Both the position numbers and the translations under genes were made by a program. Below are positions 1 through 5,288 of a stretch of 9,311 nt of DNA, one piece after another (position 1 is the first letter of the stretch; every line of letters starts with the position of its first letter). Origin of the DNA: Hyphomicrobiales bacterium. GTDB lineage: Bacteria; Pseudomonadota; Alphaproteobacteria; Rhizobiales; S144-23. The notes below the pieces were generated by a model. The model worked only from the letters and a program-made list of their open reading frames with translations, was not told where the DNA came from and did not search any database. The stretch covers positions 1-9,311 of the forward strand of contig WGBL01000105.1 of NCBI GenBank assembly GCA_015494375.1, given 5' to 3'.

Positions 1-10
1 CCGCACCATT

Positions 11-97
11 CGCTCTCTTGCGTCCCTGTCCTCGCCTTCGGCTCGTCCTACGCCGCTCTTTTGCGTCCCTGTCCTCGCCTTCGGCTCGTCCTACGCC
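11..97. repeat. Tandem duplication, 43-bp unit, two copies
   Basis: Positions 11-53 and 54-96 are the same 43-bp unit with one visible mismatch (17 versus 60). The core of 37 bp (18-54 and 61-97) is identical in both copies. The unit contains a CTCGCCTTCGGCTCG core, and short related text reappears around 4858-4888. It lies downstream of the minus-strand ykgJ-like gene. With only two copies and no spacers it is not a CRISPR. Between the repeat and the gene, 139-147 and 173-181 form a perfect 9-bp inverted repeat with a 25-nt loop. No T-run follows it on the minus strand, so a terminator role is not supported. Confidence 0.9.
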
Positions 98-212
98 TCT
101 TGCTCACTCCATGCTGCGGTGCATGCGGGACGACGACAACGGAGCGGTCCTTTGTATGCTTCTCCCGCAAATCCGCTCCGTCAGAATGGCTCTATTCTCA
201 CCAAAACAGGCT

Positions 213-1217
213 CTAAACGCCGCCCGCTTCCTCGCGTGCCTTGGCGATGGCCTTCTGCAACACTGGCTCCTTGAGCGCAAACGTCTCTTCGTTGAAGATG
301 ATGTGCTTGAGCCAGTCGAACGCCATCTTGAGAAGCATCTCGTCGTCGGTCTTGATGCGCTCGACGAACTCGGGGTCGATGTCATAGGCGTCGAGAAACT
401 TGGTCTCGAAAACAAAACGGCGGAAGGCGTCCGGATCGGTGGTCGCCATGAAAAACATCTTCTTGGTGCGTTTGTCGAGCTCGCGCCCCCACGGTCCGCC
501 CAAGACCTTCCATGAGGCCATCTTCATCAAAAGATCGATCCAGCCGCGGTTGAGGCGGTCATAGATGTCGACGCCCTGCTCGCGGCGGAACTCATCGACG
601 GTCTGCTCCTTGTCTTCGAGATGGCCCTTGCAGTGGGGCTCCTTGACAAGGAAGTAGAAATCCTCGGGGCTCTCGTGGCCCTTCATTTTCACACTCGCAA
701 GCCCGAGCGGATAATAGCGGCAGGCCGCAGGGCGGTCCTCATAGACGGTGCAGCCCGCCTCGGGATCGAGGAAAACGCAAGGGTTCTTGCCGCCCTCACT
801 GTCGATCATCGAGAGCTTGGCCACGGGCAAATCGGCGCGGTCGAACATCGAGGGGTAGGTATAGGTGGCGAGAAACTCGGCCGGGCGAATGTCGAAGCGC
901 CTTGACAGGCGTAGGATATCGAAAGGCGTCAGCGTGATGTTGGTGTCATAGCAGCACTCATTCCAGCAGCTCACGCCCTTGTGGCAGCGAAACTGGAAGC
1001 GATGCGAGCCTTTGAGCCGCGTCGGCTGAACCGGCGTCTCGCTTCCCTCACGGACATTCTCGATAATCGCCACCTCCATATCGGCCTCGGCCTCGCGCCG
1101 GCGCCGCTCCTCCTCGGCCAGCCGCGCCTCGTCGGGCGCAACGGGACCCGACTCATCGGGAGCCTCGACCTCATTGGGGCTGCGAAGGAAGGGGTTGGTT
1201 TGATCCTTACCTGACAT
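213..1217 (-). CDS. YkgJ-family CxxxCC cysteine cluster protein
   Basis: This 334-aa protein belongs to the YkgJ/UPF0153 type (zinc- or iron-chelating domain). Its N-terminus is polar and charged, with a likely coiled coil at about residues 25-55 rich in Glu, Arg and Ala. The signature follows: Cys78, Cys84 and the pair Cys88-Cys89 in FRCHKGVSCWNECC. Further conserved cysteines are at 147, 156, 166 (in DRPAACRYYPLG) and 196. No signal peptide or membrane segment is seen, so it is probably cytoplasmic. The C-terminal 120 residues are mostly helical, with no motif I recognise. I chose the ATG at 1217 because GAGG lies five bases upstream; an in-frame start eight codons earlier lacks this. The family probably binds a metal or Fe-S cluster, but its biochemical role is poorly defined. 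It is co-oriented with aprBA but separated from it by a strong terminator, so a link to sulfur metabolism is only a possibility. Confidence 0.85.
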   Translation of the reverse strand: MSGKDQTNPFLRSPNEVEAPDESGPVAPDEARLAEEERRRREAEADMEVAIIENVREGSETPVQPTRLKGSHRFQFRCHKGVSCWNECCYDTNITLTPFDILRLSRRFDIRPAEFLATYTYPSMFDRADLPVAKLSMIDSEGGKNPCVFLDPEAGCTVYEDRPAACRYYPLGLASVKMKGHESPEDFYFLVKEPHCKGHLEDKEQTVDEFRREQGVDIYDRLNRGWIDLLMKMASWKVLGGPWGRELDKRTKKMFFMATTDPDAFRRFVFETKFLDAYDIDPEFVERIKTDDEMLLKMAFDWLKHIIFNEETFALKEPVLQKAIAKAREEAGGV

Positions 1218-1261
1218 GATGGCCTCACCTCGTCGGAACACCTGAAACTGCCCGGAGTGCC

Positions 1262-1270
1262 ATCATAGCA
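1262..1270 (-). promoter_or_regulatory. Candidate extended -10 promoter for the ykgJ-like gene
   Basis: Read on the minus strand this is TGCTATGAT, a good match to the extended -10 pattern TGnTATAAT. It lies after the aprA terminator and would start transcription about 38 nt before the ATG at 1217. No convincing -35 box is visible at 17 bp, which extended -10 promoters can tolerate. Its position between a terminator and the next gene supports it; there is no experimental evidence. Confidence 0.4.
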
Positions 1271-1308
1271 CAAATGGACAGCCAGACCTTGTCGGGACAG
1301 AAGGTGCG

Positions 1309-1338
1309 AAAAAAGGGGCGCCCCATGCGGCGCCCCCA
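1309..1338 (-). terminator. Rho-independent terminator of aprBA
   Basis: An all-GC perfect 8-bp stem pairs 1315-1322 (GGGGCGCC) with 1329-1336 (GGCGCCCC) across a 6-nt loop. On the minus strand it is followed directly by six T residues (complement of A at 1309-1314). It lies about 90 bp past the aprA stop codon and before the ykgJ-like gene, so it should end the aprBA transcript. This is the best intrinsic terminator in the window. Confidence 0.88.
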
Positions 1339-1424
1339 TTTGCTTCTCGCGTCGGACCTCGTGCGGCCCATGTCCACAGTCTGCCGGCGCAGCTCTAGAC
1401 CCGCGGCGCCGCGACCAATGGCCC

Positions 1425-3368
1425 TCAGCCGTAGTGCTTCTCGACCAGGTCCTTGTGCGGAACCTTCTTCAACTCCCACTCCTTGGTCTCGGGATCGTAG
1501 CGCGAATTGACGAAGCACTTCCAGTTCTCGTCGTCGAGCTTGGGGAAGTCGGCGCGATAATAGAAGCCCGGATAGCGCGTCTCCTCGCGGAAGAGGATAT
1601 GGCGCAAGTGTGCCTCGCCCGCCCAGACGCGGTGATAGTTCTCCCAGGCCCGCAAGAGCTCGTGGAGGTCTTTGGCGCGCATGTGCTCGCTGTCCTCCTT
1701 GAGCATGGTGAGGTACTTGAGGCCCTCATTGAGCAGCACCGCGTTGGTCTGGTAATAGGTGGCCACGCCCGCCACATATTCGTCCATAATCTTTTGCAGG
1801 CGCATCTGGAACATGCGCGGCGTGATGTAGTAGGGGTTGATATCCTCGGCGGTGGTCTTGTCCTTGTGCTCGAAGTAGTTGCGCACAGGCTTGTAGATTT
1901 CCTCCGCGATATCCTTGATGTCGCCCTTGAGCACCGGCTTGAAGTCGGCGTGGTCCTTGACGAAGCGGACCATCGCCTTGCCCGCGATGCGGCCCTCGGT
2001 GTGCGAGCCCGAGGAGAACTTGTGGCCCGACGCCCCGACGCCGTCGCCCGCGGTAAAGAGCCCCTTGACGGTGGTCATGCGGTTGTAGCCCCACTGCCAC
2101 TCGGGCGGCGCGATGTCCTCCGGCCCGGAGACCCAGATGCCCGAGCAGCCCGAGTGCGAGCCGAGCAGATAGGGCTCGGTGGGGATGAGCTCGGACTTGT
2201 GTTGCTCGGGGCGGATGTTGAGACCCGCCCAGACACCCGCCTGGCCGATGCACATGTCGAGGAAGTCCTCCCAGGCCTCGGCCTCGAGATGCTTGATCTC
2301 CTGCGGGGTCATGGACTCGGCGAGCTTGGCCATTGCCGTGGGCGTATCCATGAAGATCGGCCCACGCCCCTCTTTCATCTCTTTGAGCATGACATGGTTG
2401 CGCAGGCACGAGGGCACCACGAAGGCCTTGTCGTAGGGCGCGAACTCCGTGAGCATGTCCTTGTTCTTGACGAGATAATCCTCGCCGAAGCCATTGGTCG
2501 CCTTGGACTTGAAGAGGAGGAACCAGGCGCCCACCGGGCCGTAGCCGTCCTTAAATCGGGTCGGCACAAAGCGGTTCTCCATCATGGTGAGCTCGGCCCC
2601 CACCTCGGCTGCCATGGCATAAGTGGAGCCCGCGTTCCAGACCGGATACCAGACGCGGCCCATGCCCTCGCCCGTCGAGCGCGGACGGAAGACGTTCACC
2701 GCGCCGCCGCAGACATTCAAGATTGCTTTGGCCTTGAAGACATAAAGCTTGTGCTCGCGCACCGAGAAGCCCACGGCGCCGGCGATCTGGTTGGGCTCAT
2801 TGGCGTCGAGGAGGTATTTGACAATGAAGACGCGCTCAAAGATGTTCTCCATCCCGAGCGCTTTCTTGGCCGCCTCGGCGACGATCGTCTTGTAACCCTC
2901 ACCGTTGATCATGATCTGCCAACGGCCCGAGCGCACCGGCTTGCCGCCGTCCTTGAGCAGCTTGCCGCCCTTCTTGTCCCAGGTCGCGCCATCGACGCGA
3001 TGGCCGTCGTCGAGCTCCTTCCAGATGGGCAGGCCCCACTCCTCGAAGAGGTGGACGGTGTCGTCGACGTGGCGACCGACATCGTAGACGAGATCGTCGC
3101 GCGTGATCCCCATGAGGTCGGCCGAGACATAGCGGCAGTAGTCTTCAGGCGTGTTCTCACCGAGATAGGTGTTGATCGCGGAAAGCCCCATGGCCACGGC
3201 ACCCGAGCGGTCCATGGCGGCCTTGTCGACCAGTGTGATCTTAACGTCGTCGCCAGCCCAGCGTTTGGCCTCGAAGGCACAACCGCAGGCCGCCATGCCA
3301 CCGCCAACAATCAGAATATCGGTTTCGTGCTCGACAATTTCCGGGTTGCCAAAAGTACCCTCACTCAT
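1425..3368 (-). CDS. aprA: Adenylylsulfate (APS) reductase alpha subunit
   Basis: AprA is the FAD-containing catalytic subunit of dissimilatory APS reductase. It interconverts APS plus two electrons with sulfite plus AMP, as a cytoplasmic complex with AprB. Its 647 aa are normal for the family. Near the N-terminus is the FAD dinucleotide-binding motif ILIVGGGMAACG (18-29), followed by the typical DRSGAVAMGLSAINTYLG. Substrate-site segments include RFVPTRFKDGYGPVGAWF, whose Arg271 probably matches Arg-A265 of the Archaeoglobus enzyme, and GSHSGCSG, whose His405 probably matches His-A398. A second flavin-binding stretch, LFTAGDGVGASGHKFSSGSH, spans about 437-456. The ATG at 3368 is preceded by a strong Shine-Dalgarno, GGAGGG, at seven bases. 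Together with aprB it forms a locus that ends at the terminator at 1309-1338. Direction cannot be read from sequence alone; sulfite oxidation is likely in an alphaproteobacterium. No interruption or missing key residue was seen. Confidence 0.97.
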   Translation of the reverse strand: MSEGTFGNPEIVEHETDILIVGGGMAACGCAFEAKRWAGDDVKITLVDKAAMDRSGAVAMGLSAINTYLGENTPEDYCRYVSADLMGITRDDLVYDVGRHVDDTVHLFEEWGLPIWKELDDGHRVDGATWDKKGGKLLKDGGKPVRSGRWQIMINGEGYKTIVAEAAKKALGMENIFERVFIVKYLLDANEPNQIAGAVGFSVREHKLYVFKAKAILNVCGGAVNVFRPRSTGEGMGRVWYPVWNAGSTYAMAAEVGAELTMMENRFVPTRFKDGYGPVGAWFLLFKSKATNGFGEDYLVKNKDMLTEFAPYDKAFVVPSCLRNHVMLKEMKEGRGPIFMDTPTAMAKLAESMTPQEIKHLEAEAWEDFLDMCIGQAGVWAGLNIRPEQHKSELIPTEPYLLGSHSGCSGIWVSGPEDIAPPEWQWGYNRMTTVKGLFTAGDGVGASGHKFSSGSHTEGRIAGKAMVRFVKDHADFKPVLKGDIKDIAEEIYKPVRNYFEHKDKTTAEDINPYYITPRMFQMRLQKIMDEYVAGVATYYQTNAVLLNEGLKYLTMLKEDSEHMRAKDLHELLRAWENYHRVWAGEAHLRHILFREETRYPGFYYRADFPKLDDENWKCFVNSRYDPETKEWELKKVPHKDLVEKHYG

Positions 3369-3405
3369 TCTCTAACCCTCCGCGCTCTCTAAAACCCTCC
3401 GCGCT
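3369..3405 (-). promoter_or_regulatory. Duplicated Shine-Dalgarno segment before aprA
   Basis: On the minus strand, GCGCGGAGGGTTAGAG immediately precedes the aprA ATG. The same segment with two extra T residues lies just upstream, so GGAGGG occurs at 3376-3381 (seven bases from the start codon) and at 3395-3400. Only the nearer copy is correctly spaced for aprA initiation. The second could be a ribosome standby site or a silent product of duplication; this cannot be decided from sequence. Confidence 0.75.
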
Positions 3406-3425
3406 GCCAGGAGGCGGCTCGAGGC

Positions 3426-3445
3426 CTGCCCTCGCCTGCCCTCGC
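3426..3445. repeat. 10-bp tandem repeat in the aprB-aprA gap
   Basis: CTGCCCTCGC occurs at 3426-3435 and again, identically, at 3436-3445. It lies in the 226-bp non-coding gap between aprB and aprA, about 60-80 bases upstream of aprA. No function is apparent. Confidence 0.9.
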
Positions 3446-3543
3446 ACCCGCTCCGGCACGTCCTTGCCAGGTCAAATGAAGAAGATGTCGGTCGCGCGAG
3501 CCCTTGATCTCAATCACTTGCATCTCGTGCATCTAGGGCTCGT

Positions 3544-3591
3544 GCAGGGCGGCCCTGCAACACCTGTCGCCGCCCTGCCCCCAAGCTTGGG
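3544..3591. repeat. Hairpin-forming palindromes just after the aprB stop
   Basis: CCCAAGCTTGGG (3580-3591) is a perfect 12-bp palindrome four bases past the aprB stop. Positions 3544-3550 and 3552-3558 (GCAGGGC and GCCCTGC) form another perfect inverted repeat with a one-base centre. Neither is followed by a T-run on the minus strand, so they are not typical terminators. They could stabilise the 3' end of an aprB transcript or set different expression of aprB and aprA. The structures are visible; the role is inference. Confidence 0.5.
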
Positions 3592-3594
3592 TGT

Positions 3595-4041
3595 TTAGCT
3601 CTGGATCCGCGGCAGTTCCTTGTCTGCCTCGGTAAAGAGCTTCTGATCATTAAGGTCGCCGGGCTCTGGCTTGTTGCCATAGGGATCGATCGAGCCGACC
3701 GGCGTGGTACGTACCGGGAACTTGAAGCGCTTGACCTCGCCATCGCGGAATTTGATAGTCCACATGATGGCATTGTCGGTGCGAAGCGGAATGGCGGCGC
3801 CGCCCATGGGCACCCAGTCGGCGAAAGCGCGCACCTCAATGGCCTGCTGCGGGCAGGCCTTCACACAGCACTGACACTCCCAGCACTGCTCGGGCTCCTG
3901 GTTGAACGCGCGCATCGGATGGCCTGTGAGTGAGCCATCGACATCGAGCTTCATGAGGTCGTTCGGGCAAATGTACATGCAGGCGGTGACCTCGCCACCC
4001 TTGCAGCCATCGCACTTGTCGGTGTGAACGAATGTCGGCAT
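3595..4041 (-). CDS. aprB: Adenylylsulfate (APS) reductase beta subunit, 2x[4Fe-4S]
   Basis: AprB is the iron-sulfur subunit that passes electrons to the AprA flavin. The 148-aa protein has two [4Fe-4S] binding motifs. The first is Cys10, 13, 21 and 25 in KCDGCKGGEVTACMYICP; the second is Cys53, 56, 59 and 63 in QCWECQCCVKACP, with one extra cysteine at 58. Trp54 in CWEC matches the tryptophan implicated in electron transfer between cluster and flavin. Then comes the family-typical run of PMGG, IMWTIKFRDG, KRFKFPVRTTP and GSI. I chose the ATG at 4041 because the protein then begins MPTFV as in known AprB, and AGGGAG lies eight bases upstream. An ATG two codons earlier (4047) is possible but too close to that Shine-Dalgarno. 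A TTG at 4170 would add 43 residues and is unlikely. The motif-1 spacing and CKGGE text resemble sulfate-reducer-like AprB more than the short form I recall from some sulfur oxidisers. Confidence 0.96.
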   Translation of the reverse strand: MPTFVHTDKCDGCKGGEVTACMYICPNDLMKLDVDGSLTGHPMRAFNQEPEQCWECQCCVKACPQQAIEVRAFADWVPMGGAAIPLRTDNAIMWTIKFRDGEVKRFKFPVRTTPVGSIDPYGNKPEPGDLNDQKLFTEADKELPRIQS

Positions 4042-4060
4042 AGGCATTTCTCCCTGGCGT

Positions 4061-4100
4061 CTCGGTGAGCCAATGAACGACTCGGTGAGCCAATGAACGA
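4061..4100. repeat. Perfect 20-bp tandem duplication in the aprB leader
   Basis: CTCGGTGAGCCAATGAACGA occurs at 4061-4080 and again, without mismatch, at 4081-4100. It lies 20-60 bases upstream of the aprB start codon, next to its ribosome binding site. The lack of divergence suggests a recent duplication or selection for two sites. Because 20 is not a multiple of three, it changes which upstream reading frame runs into aprB. Confidence 0.95.
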
Positions 4101-4191
4101 TCACACTTGCCGAGACGCAAAGCCCCAAAAGCGCCCCCAAAGCGAGGCTGAACCGGGACAGGTCCGGCAATTCGAGGTAATCTCAGCGCGG

Positions 4192-4200
4192 TTCATACCA
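4192..4200 (-). promoter_or_regulatory. Weak candidate promoter for aprB
   Basis: The minus strand reads TGGTATGAA, an extended -10 type match, about 150 bases before aprB. The inverted repeat CTTTC-N8-GAAAG (4204-4221) covers the spacer just upstream and could be an operator. The -35 region (TTTCAT at 17 bp) is poor. Several other positions in this leader are possible. Confidence 0.2.
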
Positions 4201-4360
4201 GAACTTTCGAATATATGAAAGACCGTAAGCGCGCCTGATGCCGCCTGTGACACTCCGTCTCTGCCGAGGGCGCACAATCGCCTATTCCGGCCTTTCGGGG
4301 CGTGAAGCGGAAGTTGAGACGAAAATCGGCTCCGCCCCTTTGCGGTTTGCCGGCCCGTGT

Positions 4361-4448
4361 CGAGAGGCACCTCTCTGTGTGCGAGAGGCACCATAGTGAT
4401 CGCCAGAGCTTGTGAAAGGTGAGCGCCAGAGAATGAGCGCCAGAGAAT
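4361..4448. repeat. Direct repeats far upstream of aprB
   Basis: CGAGAGGCACC occurs at 4361-4371 and 4382-4392, start to start 21 bp, about two helical turns. The first copy also forms a small palindrome with the following CTCTC. GAGCGCCAGAGAAT occurs at 4421-4434 and, directly adjacent and identical, at 4435-4448; a shorter relative (CGCCAGAG) lies at 4401. They sit just downstream of the Sel1-like gene and more than 300 bases upstream of aprB. Spaced activator sites are possible, but simple slippage is equally so. Confidence 0.85.
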
Positions 4449-4485
4449 TTGAGAGAGAGCGATTGCGCGCGTTGGCTCCGGCGCA

Positions 4486-4755
4486 TCAACGGCGGTGCAA
4501 CCACTCGCGCGCCTCGCGCTGGGCGCGGGCGATCTCGGCCCGCGACATCTCGCGGGCGATCTCCGAGCGATAGCGGCGCGCCTCGGCACTGCCCTGAAGC
4601 GCCGCCAGATTGAACCACTTGTGCGCGGCCACCAGATCGGGCTCGACGCCACGGCCCGTCGAATATTGCAATCCCAGTTCAAGAAACGCTTCTTCACACA
4701 TCACCCGGTCGCCCGCGACCGAGCCATGAAGGCTGTCCAACTCCAGACGTGCCAT
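4486..4755 (-). CDS. Small Sel1-like repeat protein
   Basis: This 89-aa protein contains one recognisable Sel1/TPR-like repeat at about residues 27-63. Its markers are LGLQYSTGRGVEPD, then AAHKWFNLAALQGSAEA, matching the Sel1 pattern of a GxGV turn followed by A-x-KW-x-x-x-AA-x-G. The last 25 residues are a charged helix with an AEIARAQREAREW pattern. There is no signal peptide, so it is probably cytoplasmic. Sel1 repeats mediate protein-protein contacts; the partner is unknown. I chose the ATG at 4755 because AAGGAGG lies about ten bases upstream on the minus strand. A longer frame from 4821 would add an Arg-rich stretch without support. Similar small single-repeat proteins are, as far as I know, common in Hyphomicrobiales. 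It has no obvious link to either neighbour and has about 530 bp of non-coding DNA upstream. Confidence 0.8.
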   Translation of the reverse strand: MARLELDSLHGSVAGDRVMCEEAFLELGLQYSTGRGVEPDLVAAHKWFNLAALQGSAEARRYRSEIAREMSRAEIARAQREAREWLHRR

Positions 4756-5288
4756 GACCCTAAACCCTCCTTTTCCTCCTTGTGGCGTCTTGAGGCGTCT
4801 GGCAGCTCTCTGTACCGCCATGCAGCCCCTTGCGGCTCCTTGCGGGAGCTACCCGTGCTCGCTCCTCGGCTCTTCGGGCTCGCTTGTCGCCGTTGTGCAG
4901 TGCGAGGGAGAGAGCGGGACCGCTTATCGGCTTTCCCACGCGGTTTCGCCTGGTGCGCGAAATCAGGAGAGACAATGCCGAGGGTGGCACAACAAGAGGT
5001 AAACGGAGGGTGAGACGACGCTTTACAAACAAGATAATTGTTTTGCCAAAACAATTCCAAAAGTGCTGCAATCACGCAATCTTCTTTGGCTGGATCAAGG
5101 CTTAAGCCATCGGCAACAACGCGCATTCATCGTTCGTTAGCCGTAAATTGAATTCTCCCATGCTCAGAGCCGGTGAGCACCCTCGCAAAGAGAGATTGAA
5201 GGGGGCGAAGAGGGCGAAGAGTACGACAAGAAAATAGTGTGTGCGAATTGAGAAGAATCGATTCCGTTCGCAACTCGCGCCGTTTACA
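4756..5288. other. Long gap between gatA and the Sel1-like gene
   Basis: These 533 bases lie downstream of gatA and upstream of the Sel1-like gene. About 5025-5160 is clearly more AT-rich than the rest and holds a perfect 21-bp palindrome at 5036-5056. There is a 9-bp tandem repeat GGGCGAAGA at 5203-5211 and 5212-5220, and a 6-bp stem with 7-nt loop at 5161-5179 that lacks a T-run. Minus-strand frames crossing the gap have no recognisable domain, no Shine-Dalgarno and atypical codon use. No gatB, tRNA or known RNA motif was recognised. Confidence 0.6.
5036..5056. promoter_or_regulatory. Perfect 21-bp palindrome, candidate operator
   Basis: The arms AATTGTTTTG (5036-5045) and CAAAACAATT (5047-5056) are perfectly complementary around one central base. 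On the minus strand the palindrome lies between a -35-like TTGGAA and a -10-like TATCTT (5031-5036) at about 18 bp. This arrangement fits an operator in a promoter driving the Sel1-like gene, with a leader of about 270 nt. It could instead form an RNA hairpin. The palindrome is certain; the regulator and promoter are inference. Confidence 0.5.

Larger units (their letters stand above)
4042..4485. other. Non-coding region upstream of aprB, rich in short duplications
   Basis: These 444 bases separate aprB from the Sel1-like gene and must hold the aprB promoter. They contain a 20-bp perfect tandem duplication (4061-4100), two copies of CGAGAGGCACC 21 bp apart (4361-4371 and 4382-4392) and a 14-bp tandem duplication (4421-4448). 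An inverted repeat, CTTTC and GAAAG, spans 4204-4221. Minus-strand open frames here have no recognisable domain and no Shine-Dalgarno. No aprM-like membrane gene is found. Confidence 0.7.

Noticed and set aside
11..97. Start of a CRISPR array
   Set aside because: There are only two copies, directly adjacent with no unique spacers.
139..181. 9-bp inverted repeat as a terminator of the ykgJ-like gene
   Set aside because: The loop is 25 nt and no T-run follows on the minus strand, so it does not meet the pattern of an intrinsic terminator.
1434..3392. A 652-codon open frame on the plus strand opposite aprA
   Set aside because: It mirrors aprA almost exactly, has no recognisable domain and is explained by GC-biased codons leaving the opposite strand open. 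The minus-strand product is unmistakably AprA.
4193..4618. Minus-strand frame of 141 codons upstream of aprB, considered as a possible aprM
   Set aside because: It overlaps the Sel1-like gene in another frame, is Arg-rich rather than hydrophobic, and crosses tandem repeats. It does not look like a membrane anchor.
4701..5126. 141-codon minus-strand frame across the gatA to Sel1-like gap
   Set aside because: There is no Shine-Dalgarno and no recognisable domain, codon third positions are not GC-biased at its start, and it overlaps the Sel1-like gene in another frame. Its first part is mentioned only as a possible remnant.
5161..5179. Hairpin after gatA as a terminator
   Set aside because: The 6-bp stem with 7-nt loop has no T-run after it on the minus strand and lies over 100 bases from the gatA stop.
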